This document shows, in pieces, positions 42,801 through 44,857 of a stretch of 64,000 nucleotides of DNA (the first letter of the stretch is position 1; every line of letters begins with the position of its first letter). The stretch covers positions 1 to 64,000 of the forward strand of contig JBGSNA010000159.1 of the NCBI GenBank assembly GCA_041739875.1, written 5' to 3'. The notes below the pieces were generated by a model that was given only the letters and a program-made list of their open reading frames with translations, was not told the origin of the DNA and did not search any database. A program made the translations under genes and the position numbers. This stretch comes from JBBSJZ01 sp041739875. Lineage in GTDB: Bacteria > Planctomycetota > Planctomycetia > Pirellulales > Pirellulaceae.

Positions 42801-44857
42801 ACGAAGAATGTACGAGACGGATCGGTTTGGGATTGGAACCAGAACTGGTACACACCACCGGGGGTTCCGTCCGCGTCGCCATCGAGCGCAGTTCCTCTCG
42901 CATCTTTCAAGACGTTTGCGGCTGCTGATTTAAAATTCAAACTGAGTTCATATTGCCCATCAGTCGTTCCACCAAAACCTGAATTAGGAACGTTCGGATC
43001 GTACGCCGTATTTCCAGTGCTGGAGATACCAATCTGGTAACTGCCTGCGACGAGATCAAGATCAATGAACGCATCAGCGCCAAAGTACTGGTCGTTCTGT
43101 GCGACGAGTTCGAACCGGCTAGGGCTAACCGATGAGTCAAGTCGATAGAGCTTCAAAGCGCTGTTCAGCAAGCTTGGTGCTGCGAGTCGCTCGGCAAACA
43201 CTTCTGCGCTGAGCCGACCGGCTGTAGGAAGCGTGAACGAATAGAGATCGATGTCGGTGCTGTTGGGCGGAGAGATTCGCTTGAGGTGCAGGAAGTCCGC
43301 GTCACCGGTCAGAACTTCGTTGGCAATCGGTCCGGGACCTTGAGCCGATGGGATGTCGTACGAGTGCCCCAATGAAAGAGCGTGACCGATTTCGTGGTAC
43401 ATCGTGCCAGTAAAGCCGTCGCCATAAAAGCGGTTGGACTGATTGAATACTGGTCCATTGAGTACGACGCGGCCAGGGCCACCCAAGCCGCCCACACCTG
43501 AATTAGGGCCGATAGTCGGATCGAGAGCGCGCAAGTCACCCTTACCAATGCTCAACCCACCCGACTGCCCCGTGTTTTCAATGAACTCAATTCCGGTTTC
43601 CTTCGCGTAAATCTCAAAGATATCACGAACAATTTGCCTTTCGGTTTCCGTGATCAAGTTGAGGTATTGTCCGGGGTTCAGGGGATCGCCAGAGTCGAAC
43701 AGGCCTAGCACGGTCGGGAAGAAATATGAGATCGTTTGAATCGCGGCGGGCACGACAGGCGTTGTACCCGAGTCACCGATATGTCGCTCACGTTGAATTT
43801 CACGGTGACCCGGATCGTCCTCACCACCAGGCAAAGGTGGCAATGCGATTCCCGTTTGCGGTTCAATTCGTCCAGTGACTCTCACGGTCTTGTCGCTGAA
43901 GCCAGCGTTTGGTGTGAGAGCTCCTAACGAGATCGCCGAGTTGAAGCTTACACTGGCATCCAACAACCCTAGGTTGGGACGAAGGTCCACTGACAAATCG
44001 TCATCCAAAGCTTGGCCGATGTCCAAGCGATATGAGCCAGTGGGAATTGAAGCGAAGGTCAAAGTGACCTTGTTCTCGGCGAGTGAATACACGGCGCCGG
44101 TAGGAACTGGGTTGGCTGCTGGTACGCCAGTTTGAGCATTGTAAAGGCGGTAAAAATTAGGACTTTGCGCATCCCCGACATTCAAATCTTGGTCGTCGAA
44201 AAAGACTTCGATTTGATTAGCAGCTTGGGAAAGTTGCAGTGTGCTCGTGCTGCGAGTGATCGGTTGAGGCACGATCGCGACAACCTGTGCTCCACGATCG
44301 AGACGGAACGTTTGCTTGAAATTGACGCCAGCGTTGAACGCTTCTCCATTCAAATTCGTGAGCGCATTTGCCCCCGCACCGACGATGTCGATCTGATAAA
44401 GATCGTCGGGTAAAGCAAACGTAGGATCGTTCACGTTGAATGAGGCACTGCTTGCTGGGCGCAACACGATACTTTGCAAATCCGTTGGGCTGTTCGATCC
44501 AGGGTGAACTAACCCAACAAACCCGAGTGCAACGTTAACATCATCAACGATTCCCAAATTATTTGGACCAAAAACACCGTCGGCTCCCGCCCTGGTGAGC
44601 TTGATTGAGCTAGTGTTGATTGTGGACTCTCTGAGATTCGCACCACCAGCAAAAAGCAGATTAATGTCGCGTGGAGCGATCTTCAGTGTGTCCCCATCGC
44701 GAAGCAGCGGTTCCGCGTCTGGGCGGATTGCGAGCAAGTTTGGACCCGCCAGTAACTCGCGACGTTCAAGTGACTCGAGCAACGCGCGCCGATTTTTGAA
44801 TTTCGCTGAAGTTGACACGCGTTTGGTGGCTTTACGATTCAAATTATTAATGCCCAT
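12473..44857 (-). CDS. giant multidomain secreted protein with metzincin site, repeat arrays and dockerin (complete)
   Basis: About 10,794 residues, roughly 1.1 MDa, uninterrupted. The longest frame begins with TTG at 44938; ATG 44857 is preferred because it leaves a short basic leader before LESLERRELLAG, as in LEPR-XLL surface proteins of planctomycetes. Order read by eye: leader; metzincin-like domain with HEIGHALSLGH (from His488); PPC-like beta domain; right-handed beta-helix; propeller-like segment; seven-copy NEIQ array; jelly-roll-like pair; second beta-helix; twelve-copy VP/GKTF array; GEVED; long cadherin-like modules; C-terminal cadherin-like set; dockerin-like pair; acidic tail. 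Apart from one residue upstream of the preferred start I noticed no cysteine. Likely an extracellular or surface adhesin with protease activity; substrate and anchor are unknown. The gene at 45258-63998 is its paralogue. Confidence 0.93.
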   Translation of the reverse strand: MGINNLNRKATKRVSTSAKFKNRRALLESLERRELLAGPNLLAIRPDAEPLLRDGDTLKIAPRDINLLFAGGANLRESTINTSSIKLTRAGADGVFGPNNLGIVDDVNVALGFVGLVHPGSNSPTDLQSIVLRPASSASFNVNDPTFALPDDLYQIDIVGAGANALTNLNGEAFNAGVNFKQTFRLDRGAQVVAIVPQPITRSTSTLQLSQAANQIEVFFDDQDLNVGDAQSPNFYRLYNAQTGVPAANPVPTGAVYSLAENKVTLTFASIPTGSYRLDIGQALDDDLSVDLRPNLGLLDASVSFNSAISLGALTPNAGFSDKTVRVTGRIEPQTGIALPPLPGGEDDPGHREIQRERHIGDSGTTPVVPAAIQTISYFFPTVLGLFDSGDPLNPGQYLNLITETERQIVRDIFEIYAKETGIEFIENTGQSGGLSIGKGDLRALDPTIGPNSGVGGLGGPGRVVLNGPVFNQSNRFYGDGFTGTMYHEIGHALSLGHSYDIPSAQGPGPIANEVLTGDADFLHLKRISPPNSTDIDLYSFTLPTAGRLSAEVFAERLAAPSLLNSALKLYRLDSSVSPSRFELVAQNDQYFGADAFIDLDLVAGSYQIGISSTGNTAYDPNVPNSGFGGTTDGQYELSLNFKSAAANVLKDARGTALDGDADGTPGGVYQFWFQSQTDPSRTFFVDKLANTDPTNPSQGAGTINAPFESIGQGLAAAGALALQGTAANPVIVRIVGNGGLDGNLSTTADNNPYLIGTTLGGAPLPDGAEFRVPAGVNVILDAGALLKLRKANIEAGSTSAGINRAAGSIQVFGTPEHSVFLRSYHDDTFGGNSDGVGPAPDSGQFGGIVFRDDSDRESSGIFLNYVNHADIKHGGGKVFVDSIESDFSSIFITNARPTLSFNQISSGGTAISASPDSFDDSLGRIGPDIHGNFLVDNSINGLSVRIDTPSGSTITKLRVSGRFDDTDITHVLSENLIIAGGSGGPTQTGGTLTARAAGRLQIDPGVVVKLNKSRIEVERGAGTLIAEGTLSRPIVFTAQADKRYGGSGTFDVNRSPLLLPTPGDWGGIFFGEATSGSIDQAIITYGGGSTTIEGSAFSFNAVEIHQSDVRIANSLIENNAASTAGGNSRRNGRGSNGVATIYVRGAQPILVNNIIQDNVGTAISVNANSLLADIRRDRGRSTGEVNAYEEFDDNYGPLVRLNQLDNNGGTGGAVNGMLIRAEEVIVESVWDDTDIVHVVLGEISVDNLHSLGGLTLQSSNNESLVIKLAGANAGFTATGTPVEIIDRIGGTIHVLGTIGHPVVLTSLSDDSIGAGFTPAGLPNQNTNNSANPTTGGPGQWRGLLFDEYSNDRNVAIVRELENPLTNQVDINNTAAIAQNLGELAPNIPSSSNPPGQKSGDENRRLGFEVHGFISPDDDKDVDVYSFTGTAGTPVWIDIDRTDSTLDAVIDVIDATTGASVAGSVSPNVFTGSGAGTLTQNQLRGGDYYSQNYRDPGFFYVLPGTTGTRATFFVRVSSRPASVPAVEANSRGKYLLQIRTQQVDEFPGSTVQYSDIRFAATGIDVRGLPVHSPIVGEAGEVEAPNDTFGTAQTLVNLLQTDAAAIGISGALANATDVDWYTFDLVQTGIQVIGGVNDGAGTIGVVFDIDYADGAVSADTTIAVYDQNQNLVYIGRESNVEDDQRPVGQLGISDLTRGSLGVKDGYVGPIHLTPGISQTNPKRYFVAVMSNQQQPSALNGIFQANVNDATAATRLEPVNSVTRIVQDHIGLIGYSSNGVPIAPETSGGLFDIVTPSNQIRPLSLNDLTLYVATDVIGNTGTAGANDSLYTFNPYTGGQYLTRVSNSLSSGGSGFDDVQDIVVRSDGRMFGYQRQIPSNPLVAPNFSIPNTVGQLVEIDPATGQVIAGSAQNDNITGPVIGAAGLTVPNTATLNTNIGSHATRANEFALSDEVDAFTFERRTTTGPASAPVPVYDTYYSVRESDIASRLYRGNQDGNAAPGPAGQTPNYGVIGDIQPAGVTFAQQTVVLTQVIPGTPPTINRTNLRLKARDAGSLGTFELVFAEQVGNTNASVATTTTVSGTRQITLTIGRTFDTNGVTTGAATAAEIAHAINSHPTAKTWITAVIVGGNANAPNGDGNDGTPAYFTSPNITTLVTGQDTSNSTDLGPLQGRVTGLSFGTFNAGGNHSGPLYGVTNAGELITINQNTGVVTSVLQSADAFGVADLDFQGLSLGPQNAENGLYKSTLFAVTGDGRVVAFDTVTGLASRVFDTNIVTQTITVDDAINNSEIGYFTITSDAGLGANPRPRFTTVPIAHNAPATLSVNETQSIDTNAYGSVAGFQSRFTLSLVDDQGAITSIAANNTNLNNPVNIVNAVQTTIPVESAAGFPAASLANPFVIQVDNEQMLVTGVAGTVFTVQRNWNGTTAAAHNDTATIFEIVKTQLSAGIAVPSTSAVLTQPIINLASSNVITVSDTTPFAINDIIRINNEEMRITNVNSATQLTVNRGNFGATPITHHNPTAARPLFNLAAAPVPTVVTLVSETINVQDATPLVGATNLRIGNEDLRLVSATAGATTVRVVRGINNTVAAVHTTNAAVFRLDTTALIDANATPAVIRTALAALPSVNGLANVDVTGGPLSGVSNVLPVNPFAPPIPGEIVFQGALLGKDLQPITADTSQLVGDEIQTLRLNTLINRGTFRLDFGAATTTDIPFNANSATVRAALEALPNIGVGNVIVTGSNLPGGPLTVQFVGELQDQDVPQLVVDVSTFVPYDVQTISLPNITGSTVNSFRLKIQDTLVGATLISGTSNPLTINAGTVPNLQLLPTAAQVQAALIGGITGLNNTNVTVSGTGTTVDPYVVQFIGNLRGRNIGPLSVVQNNLQPTAQNAVVITTNAIAPNEIQQFRVVPGVGGPPASGSFQLRFLGDANVTQGTVGAGVGAGVPLTTSQTIVLADNAAAVQGKLQQISGLAGNVLVTSVNLDGTPNPGGIVQNSRMTIEFINELAGLSVASFVAVGDVFSGGAFLQLTTPQLAFPQVQNQIQTVTVPGTVASGTFTVSLNDPANGVVGTSGPINVGDNTAAVIAALGSIPGLAGNIVVTGDATSGSSFTVEFIGTLAGRNLNQATVSFAFASPSIIESQLASSLPGPRNEIQSVTIPGTATGGQFALNFDDSGPGGSGISGNSGAIIFGDNAAAIMTAVEAIPGLAGNVTVLGDANAGSSFTIEFTGPLGNLNLPLFTVPFNVLDPFGTIPVVAEDQSGAATGPQDQIQSISLPATAIGGSFTLLLNDAAGPTGITGPVTIFIGSSQATIQSAIEALDPVFAGNVSVTGSATAGNTINVQFINALAQTSVTLFTLSADNIIHSSGPSTTVSQAASNPLARNEIQQLSLSGTPTAGQFTLSLNDTRNNLIGTSGVIDFDATRAQVETALFNISSGPGLPGLFGNIVVSGTALPGTITIEFIGALAGLDINDFTINVTTALAPAAARVNVSVGQNNVPPLPTISTTRVGQVVNVPVTQEEDGLLSISDAINALPNFDPTNFLVNGDLQNPGATVSFIGPFATLNHNDFNIDNFLMTNVPPFVAGNPYNGANTTLASLTGTTTINDGLADSPIMTISGYNSGQNQGAQRPIGLAFSPFDFNLWHPTTRRATDTGHGINGVDDASRTPGIPNVDFPDNGPASDRRFTQAQGGVSLYFGFEPWQQITTLGTESYLTYGTVNAQHGILTTPFHQDLSSNPALVTGVGAAGRGSYNLPGGAFGAVETNTFDLTNSVDADRPTLYFNYFLETENFGGANGGSNIGSEANNPFRDSARVWIKRNGSTTWELLATNNSQLSAANPNNTNGTAELAGFLSHLADAGRNSTTPRSVSQQQRQELFDNSGQWRQARVDLSDYAGESGLQLRVDFSTAGTLFDPTNAVDPFAGNLPTDASFNSLNGFGEWVHPTRSIRSTANNFEGFYIDDFIIGYAERGEMVTGAGGDSNITNLIGSDRTRDQDPNRGALTLAGRYQLEVRRTGEYQGYDERRDLNTIGVTFGTNDRHIIEINETARVDFNSSSPAHPVNTPFDLTQISGLVPAGSLPVGVFPTAWSATTTRPLTGDRSLQSGNVSLIPVSAYQVRTDQLNLDPFTNTQAGVIEFSFSTSSVDDDGLVFLIDGNPQTLVVPDPDFPGSTNPVLASGELPYRTVRFNVSSGQHTFTWLLLGTNSPTSRAFIDNIVLLQGATGLLADLNREREQGQFIIDSNFISDSSLQGINVQPGVAQGSGAGVAHPGSLINFPQINADRLIPGIVIQNNVVTGSSTGIQFAGSTAQNPQIPVPFGRIVNNTLVGINRTGTGIAIVGNASPTLLNNLFTSLSVGINNVSTAAAQGSEAPVIRSNFFQNNANNGAIGTDSLSGGNTGSPFVSAANRNYYIVAGSGALDSSQDVEQDRADYRTFKQELGISDSPIQAPTRDVYGQLRVDSNASSTGGGSSVFKDRGAVDRSDTDQPYAVLLNPVDNDPADQAATATVVKLNNPLLENFQILLGDGRGANAPFEGTGGNTLTVTSDRVVVTENGRPLTAGVDYTFGYSISSRQIRLTPTAGLWNPDSVYEIILLNDDYLLLNTDDQNSSLDTNTGADIADGDRLNVTGAQSATFEFDSGFVLQLPQPLKINVGAGLASGALQFGDRITLAMDRDLNPATTNTLVTLEIVSATGGSPSSPTFVPVRVNVGATPEEVSIAIVAALRGFVPATTQKITDVLEINPFTVSGGVQLNAIPGLTVTTTSVNSVLSSSGTNASVADGQILSYTSAGGTTGLVGQFHVQVFDDLSSPTTGLATDFVNATATTLPAFNPPLATAPVAGDFLRIGNEIVLVTAAGTVTRGHFGTLATSHAAGTAVVKLNVGPVSTTTNPVTNADLFIDVLDVASLGINTFDTAPDYLRINNEIVRVNGAFGNLLVVERGQLGTTAVAHPTHAVIAPIRLSMSTIVAETKSGQPSTLLTNDRVLTVNKNANFDVRIGDLLQIGNEVLRVMSITDNVTTLDLLVDRGEFNTPVVEVPTAVLGIEVPINDRNGRPITGSALVGQQFTVTNNQLVPPVTTKFEFTLDGLVAGPGIVPVWVESASNRDAIAKSIVNVLPNAGLGITSTIDPAASFRVRLGSVVGTTFNPLSSGLVGSGTTIASAAATPATTGSLLIRVPNLRIDGVALRGSDLLGKTFSIIDASTTPGTRRVFEFTSNGVPLTAGATSVTILATDTPTALATKISLAIDSAFGPQLTVSIDPSDTNSVRLIVPAGSTLNLGSTTLTGNGAAAANSPATAALSLSIPSLRSDGIALSGSDLLSKRFTILDNSITPAALRTFEFTTAATATGATAITILASDSPATIATKVAAVIDTSGLGVTASVSGTDPLLVNLVAVVGSTLNLADSGLTGSGSATPITLAAVTGRLALTVPSTTTGSMIIGRTFNLFANNSPATISRTFEFVLTGNMASGGNTAIAINNADSAATIASKIVTAISGASLGVTSSTEPTDPRTVRLVASAGSTLNLGTSTLLGSGASVIGTPLRLQVPRQLSTGAAVVGLDLVGKTFTVVDNSIPLATTFEFVLTGNIAAVGNTPIEVNAADNVPTIVSKIDSVFDAIALAGINANVDSFDNATLQLTSTASGSTLNLGDSGLSGSGAAINTTGNLLIQVPTLSAGNVAFTGSDLHQRTFTITDVSTDPSLVRTFEFLTSGGAQIGNVPVPLLAADTPATIAIKLSNRIAAAGLTGVVVTADPADQTIVRLSVTQGSFVNLGTSRLVGSGSPVATSVANASLSLEVPKLRADGLPITGTDLAGRTFTLTDRSGVAPVSRTFELTTTGSAATSGATAITVGATSSAGTIASQIARTLSTAGLAISVTIDPADVTRLRILTAARSTLNLGNSSLLGSGAGVATGVQTGNLVIEVPRLRADGAPLAGNDLIGRTFSIVDQGVTPLTSRTFEFSLSSAVVTSGAVPVTLLATDTPDLIAAKIAGAISTSFPAVPPSAVSTVLATIASPDNNIVRLTTSLRSTVNLGLSGLVGSGTAIPITSTVGIGRLSITVPERRIGGPLSPTPPVTEFLSLIGDDLVGSTFSITDTSVIPATTTSFEFTLDGVVSTGNVAILIGQRDESELIASKIGSAIASAGLGLSLTPDPLNPRVVRFNTTVGTTINTEFTPTLAPLFGGLLGSTEVDGPNPLTFQVPTLRADGVPLTGTDLLGKTFTIGDSSGVGTVVTTFVFTTGVATGSNVPVVISATDLPATIAAKMAAAISGSAIGLGVSTDPQNPTIVPLGARAGISINPLLSGLFAFREPVTTFATAATEVVIVRSEASPITIFASDTLDDRKLSDDVDSDTRLGVTSKIARALREFGDVASHTDLGLSFAQGIENGRIYLGGKVGDSISFFGIGVPNQSGLVSPSGGLEIQLPSTATGLSLDGKTFRIRNNNVSPATTTTFEFTLDNTVSGTNIAVPVFATADAIEIAKRFAISLNNAGFAASDDSLNTLVIHVSAPIGTEFPSPIVTSAPFTTSGVAGGEIRTEQANPFQATIVSTPGVTSGLTLQVPLTATAASLDTRTFTVTNNNVVPSVVTTFEFSIDLNVGSGAKLVQLSPTATTSDIVAAIIAAMSSASIGLNPSVNTNPSAPNSILLGEPIGYAIAPLTTGLSVSGVSGGAVAIPFIPSTTFTSDAVAAAIVNAITSTEPLNLTALSAGDGRIYLRSTDGSVAASNLSIATSGSLTVSTQVIGAIRDLAGNRLQANRFSGETRFTILLSDQEVDFGDGRSLVGPVVAPQTVLGSGTTGVDGDAARHVILVGIKNASDPILGSIVDGENNATANAGATGDDANGLDDEDGLTLDTVKSVLNVAYNAAVPAVFDVFASDYGVVDAWIDWNRDGDFNDAGEQILKQTAVWPGVNQVQVVTPSMADIGINVASLGTDAVLRIRISRSGVSRPDQISVGGEVEDHIVKIVPGNTPAPGANAGIFSVNEGSTTTFTSNLLSNVILPAANFEIFEVVDPSTGRKVNVPSGGSGTVLQLKDALGNTAGNLTVFANGDFAFEPKADYNSAGQDGIFATADDYGSLRFEYRLREIASKLPSITMSTATISILPVNDAPTLDMIPDRTINEDDGVQFVNLTGVTSGGRETQSITPAQPLSFTATSNNQALVRDADINVVYDAMSSKATLSYRSVANIYGEAVITVTVSDGFMINGTSTQSFIVTVKPLNDAPLAQDKNISIIEQVEFDSNGNPLVVDRKQFFTANDLLAGALKGQFTVPVGAPFNEDGQTLRVVAFAVGANTPLDSSDDFTVDVDELYSTLTQTFVNGNLPAPVPPALTATLPTRNGQLSFSFVNGAFTQGYYEPNVDYNALTPFDPNDFFTFVVADDGIADAGSVAFLQLDERERRSAPATVTLTTTQVNDVPFLPTYGTVNLVEDLKNNTLNLINGINFANGTVNPDGSVIAVDLYSNVVNANNPLVQILPGQPTALDELQRQTVTIVVSPVSVPGDMFAVLDTNFPGVLATLSTDGILRLKPNPDVFGVAVFNITVTDDGRDAAGNPAPRSVSRQITIDIKPVNDAPITYDRDFALDEAQELDNVTGSANGSIAELTITAEQLLRQTTTNNPLIAKENAARESNIHLNTPIPPVTTLYNEAAQNLRVVVISARNSSGNTVSFDSKLINNYDAVTGLATRTIDTVYGEMTLTFQADLNTGVVPNVPIVSTGRFVEAKYRPDVDYNRLSEHDADGLVPIDNADIFTYIVEDFGTVVIPGTGIADPAIPLRNEDFTVDTLGVGLSNRSAASTVTITTRVTNDVPMLPSYGTVTLVEDRLDGTLQADGTNFPVGLNANGSASLVGLTKPDNTLVNINIFSTPIVVASPVTRIFPGASPTAKDELVRQSVTITVVDVSVPVGMFADLNPDPILVSYATLTNKGILSLQPNPDVFGVAVFKIVVVDNGLDDAGNASPRSVERLITVNILPVNDAPITVNRQLTVAEVEQNDNVTGVANANVARLNITAENLLRQSTGAATPVEATRSTESDIAPASTLYNELEQNLRVVVISARDRAGTVVNVDASTLTYDIAGNASQTIFTVYGRLELRFQADLVVGVADPTTGRFVDADYFPDQDYNRLSEHDADGLAPIDAADIFTYVVEDFGAVTIPGTNVAITGAGTSPSNTIALRQEDFTTNGVLPVTPAGRQNNRSTPATVSITVTVANDPPVLPSYGIVQLVEDLRNGTVNAGNVLFADGTVNPDGGTIVVDIYPDLADASSPVKKIFPGPSATAKDELARQSLTITVTPATPTSVPAGMFAPITTGVFATLTDSGLLTLRPNPDVFGVAVFKITVTDNGKNNADADDFRSVERLITINIAPINDQPVTFDRVLTLTEAQEAFAGTGNSDLGAVTEGVGRLTITAEDLLRQSTTNDPTKITENPSRESDFATGSNTLYDEHEQNLRVVLFGVPNSAGGETIVTSANSGVPFTTINGGTLTFLFDLSGAFTSATYTPATDYNSNPPFNPTELFTYVVEDFGPDTIPGANDANGQVPAPVPLFPTPVDYTTINERSAKKTVTITVAPVNDPPVLPAFGTVELVEDRRDNTLDSTGTVFANGTINPDNGRLVYDIFPTAGVRILPGPTTALDEQEPLQTVTITVTPVNVPLNMFAELSAGVLATLATDGLLTLQPNPDVYGVAVFEIAVTDNGTNAAGNPDPKTVTRRVTVNIAPVNDQPVTQDRQLNVAEAQEFLDVSGNPNLTAISEGFGLLTITPEDLLRQSQNDLSSTRESDFANGSNGLYDEHEQNLRVVQFSFTNATGLLTTVTAANSGTVFTTNTGGTLTFNFVGGAFSGGEYRPRVDYNRLPNFSPAPIADTFTYIVEDFGPATIPGSGFVKTPTGVDDTVDFTVDGLGLGINNRSVPRTVSITVLEVNDPPLFPTFGEVVLTEDEAADNVPVLRDIYANPLEIIRPGQATALDELVRQNVVITFAAVPGGVPAGMFAGLPTLTVDGTLTLRPNPDVFGVALFDVTVTDNGTSFGVPTPRSVTRRMTININPVNDSPVAFARTFSVDESVEADSAAAAIRTFVADDLLRETAAHGVRDAEGQFPVTLSNLYDETEQALRVVRFLVPGTSDVDGTDPVLTSGTGTVTRVTVTGATLSFQFVNGTFTQGSYSPAVDYNERTPFAPTDAFSYVVEDDGVTTVPGAAFAGKPTSAPQPRLESQPATITFNVTESNDPPLFTMPSEITILEDQLADNVTFVQLGFVTDIAVGPVNARDESFANRQNVTFAVTALNQPTGLMVGDVLPQVDPSGTLRFNPAPDAFGIAVYLVTANDNDNAGDPRETTKTLTININPVNDAPVAFPRSFSTVEAIEALGDAPATILFGANDLLQVGVGALTPSITGSFAPTLSALYDESEQILRVVAFNVPGQTPVDGATLGVGTVTVTRSTINGGTLSFTFVNGAFTTGSYQAAADVNNRTPFAVNDLFSYVISDDGLSTIPGSVFTQGSTEVRDLADQRSLAATVTITLTPANDPPQFDSQSIVNILERDDNGTTVVANWATNILPGPNSALDELQRQTVSFALDNATSLIPAGLFRLAPVVSPTGELSIFSNPDAVGSATIVMVATDFELIAGFVPQSTRVTFAINVQPVNDAPRVVATVAGSTAADGPDLAYSVDADGVITYTLKEDNTQANGETGVVKFFVPIRRVMANGNGYAQIGLLDPFNVGPANEGDGTVGGSQVLEFIDFDPVTLLGGSLELSPDGTGLLYTPPVDYNNTIGNGIRGDDSFTFRFRDTDSNTAGSETYDLTSQSLVDDTITVTQTSKFRLNRVNDRPEFTITGANAGPTTVESLEDSGLFTLDGFATGIVSGPSLGEDEFIGALAQTVSFEVVPTGGLTAAQVAQAFVQAPRISPSGRLTFQTNSDVYGEFQFAVTLVDTGTNDLARGDLNRSFTQTITIDVQPVNDAPTPRLGAAPLAFTVAEDGSVEIPLRTITNLNNSTTPGILDQFVAGPANEIGSIPLNEGGSQALFLATPLPTVTDQNGTLTTRLENGIPVALVYTPKLNFTGRDTFSFTVTDNGMSITLGSGNVASDDSRTVTGLVTIDVSQVNDAPLFNGAANVSSDEDAGSQTVANWITGIQVGPLDAVDEINGNGTASPQIPDVRFRLISSSTPNLILSGPTATIVGSNATLNYTAGPNANGMVVYEVQLFDNGGTTNGGTDASTTRTFTITVNAINDPPTFASGTPVTVNEDSGSYDEPWTTTFSVGPADEAASQTISFRVETPLDKQTLFSALPAIDSDGRLTFTSADDANGVIDVLVTAVDSLGGESQSATLRISITPVNDAPTGGADTIESTVVNGVNQKDVNEDSVIVIPASDFLANDSDTDSALNPREAVSFRLQSSTTTRLGATLTFDVATQSVFYDPRTSTTLQMLKPGQTANDTFTYQAVDQSNAASEPITVTVRVEGINDAPVLGADAPTVSRTVPTVLDLLSNDRDIDGDIVPASLIITQQPTGGSLNLEANGRLTYTPFPEFSGSDFFRYTVGDDLGQQSEQAMVTINGSNAPIGGVDDLSVRAGVNDLEVLSNDILFGDATFDLTTLTIVTPPTGGLAVPQADGTIRYTSNEGFFGADFFEYVITDSEGRVSEPSRVNLSVTALGSQNPANFMDVSANGEVTAFDALLIINRLNIAGNVRSIPVDPDEPTPPYYDVNGDGFISAGDALEVIAEIRRLDNERLTGGLGEGEFLLADTIHSSTMSVQISFNSTPIMLPVRSTNPVDELFGLSGDDDSTTTVQSNEFSSDAGLVHAIDLIAADSDGGLDDETTDASLLAVDSLFSDFDNLS
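12820..13010 (-). other. dockerin-like calcium-binding pair
   Basis: Two F-hand-like repeats: DVSANGEVTAFDALLIINRL (about 13007-12948) and DVNGDGFISAGDALEVIAEI (about 12888-12829). Ligand positions 1, 3, 5 and 12 are D,S,N,D and D,N,D,D, as in type I dockerins. In cellulosomes dockerins bind cohesins; no cohesin-like domain was recognised here. Confidence 0.85.
13030..16400 (-). repeat. C-terminal cadherin-like domain set shared by both giants
   Basis: Tandem cadherin/Ig-like domains with VNDAP or VNDPP junctions and DxDG-type loops, for example FLANDSDTDS and LLSNDRDIDGD. Their order matches 45770-49390 in the paralogue domain by domain, including paired phrases such as VNEDSGSYDEPW versus VQEDSGAYRETW. 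Confidence 0.85.
16400..22690 (-). repeat. six long double-cadherin-like modules
   Basis: Modules open with NDxPxLPxxGxVxLVED-type junctions at about 22690, 21511, 20311, 19224, 18188, 17283 and 16391 (plus coordinates). Each contains a second VNDAPxTxxR junction, so a module is two domains of ~150-200 residues. Lengths are about 1180, 1200, 1087, 1036, 905 and 892 bp, shrinking toward the C-terminus. The paralogue lacks them. Recurrent segments include YNRLSEHDADG and PNPDVFGVAVF. Confidence 0.85.
24020..24370 (-). other. GEVED-type domain
   Basis: WIDWNRDGDFNDAGEQIL followed by RIRISRS and GGEVEDHIVKI matches the GEVED beta-sandwich domain of secreted bacterial proteins. The paralogue has it at 49400-49650 with GGEVEDYQISI. 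Confidence 0.8.
24880..29790 (-). repeat. twelve-copy VP/GKTF/STLNLG module array
   Basis: About twelve tandem modules of 120-140 residues. Each has a strand LxxxVPxLRxDGxxLxGxDL, GKTFTIxDxS, a TFEFxxxG strand, DTPxTIAxKIxxAI, and STLNLGxSxLxGSG. The six modules between about 29066 and 27222 repeat every 365-373 bp; later ones are 390-415 bp. The family resembles nothing I can name; the alternating strand/helix pattern suggests a compact alpha/beta fold. Copies are diverged, so expansion is not very recent. Confidence 0.85.
29790..30390 (-). repeat. RIGNE module cluster B (three copies)
   Basis: Three ~45-residue copies of the pattern FLRIGNEIVxVxxxxTVxRGxxGTxAxxHxxG: FLRIGNEIVLVTAAGTVTRG, YLRINNEIVRVNGAFGNLL and LLQIGNEVLRVMSITDNVT. 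A related cluster is at 37080-37690. Confidence 0.8.
31700..33990 (-). other. jelly-roll-like pair and second beta-helix
   Basis: A segment with DRPTLYFNYFLETENFGG, VWIKRNGSTTWELLATNNS and LRVDFSTAGTLF resembles a concanavalin-like or MAM-like jelly roll, followed by a second such segment. A short beta-helix follows (QFIIDSNFISDSS, GRIVNNTLVGI, SPTLLNNLFTSL). All have counterparts in the paralogue. Confidence 0.65.
34430..37060 (-). repeat. NEIQ beta-domain array (seven full copies plus degenerate ends)
   Basis: Units of roughly 95-135 residues start with [ND][EQ]IQ-x-[LIV] at about 36820, 36545, 36160, 35755, 35415, 35060 and 34720. They continue as GxFxLxxND, then AAxVxAALExIPGLAGNVxVTG and a strand VEFIGxLAG. 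A partial unit precedes and a degenerate one follows. The array is absent at the equivalent place in the paralogue. Confidence 0.85.
37080..37690 (-). repeat. RIGNE module cluster A (three copies)
   Basis: Three copies: VIQVDNEQMLVTGVAGTVFT, IIRINNEEMRITNVNSATQL and NLRIGNEDLRLVSATAG, each followed by an RGxxGTxAxxH element. Same module as 29790-30390. Confidence 0.8.
38090..39480 (-). other. propeller-like segment
   Basis: Repeated phrases such as VGQLVEIDPATGQVI, YTFNPYTGGQYLTRV and LFAVTGDGRVVAFDTVTG suggest beta-propeller blades. The paralogue has matching phrases (LITVDPFTGQLER). Boundaries are approximate. Confidence 0.55.
40770..42700 (-). other. right-handed beta-helix domain
   Basis: Repeating short strands with Asn/Gly turns (VILDAGALLKLRKANIEAG, IVFRDDSDRESSGIFL, IFITNARPTLSFNQISS, SIDQAIITYGGG, ILVNNIIQDNVGTAISVN). 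The paralogue follows the same order at 59380-62800 but has two insertions. Confidence 0.8.
42930..43260 (-). other. PPC-like beta domain
   Basis: DIDLYSFTLPTAGRLSAEV, LKLYRLDSSV and GSYQIGISSTGN follow the pattern of bacterial pre-peptidase C-terminal domains. The paralogue has DADLYQFSVTERGRISIET in the same place. Confidence 0.65.
43340..43740 (-). other. metzincin-like metalloprotease domain, intact zinc site
   Basis: HEIGHALSLGH (43396-43364) fits the metzincin zinc signature HExxHxxGxxH, with three His ligands and the catalytic Glu. It is preceded by a helix (ETERQIVRDIFEIYAKETGI) and a beta region including GRVVLNG, as in matrixin-like domains. A downstream Met-turn is not obvious. 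In the paralogue the equivalent eleven residues are RGIGNLLGIGS. Confidence 0.8.
44745..44857 (-). other. LEPR-XLL-like N-terminal leader
   Basis: A basic leader (NRKATKRVSTSAKFKNRR) precedes LESLERRELLAG at 44780-44745. This matches the L-E-x-R-x-L-L pattern at the N-terminus of many large planctomycete surface proteins, thought to act in export or sorting. Confidence 0.7.
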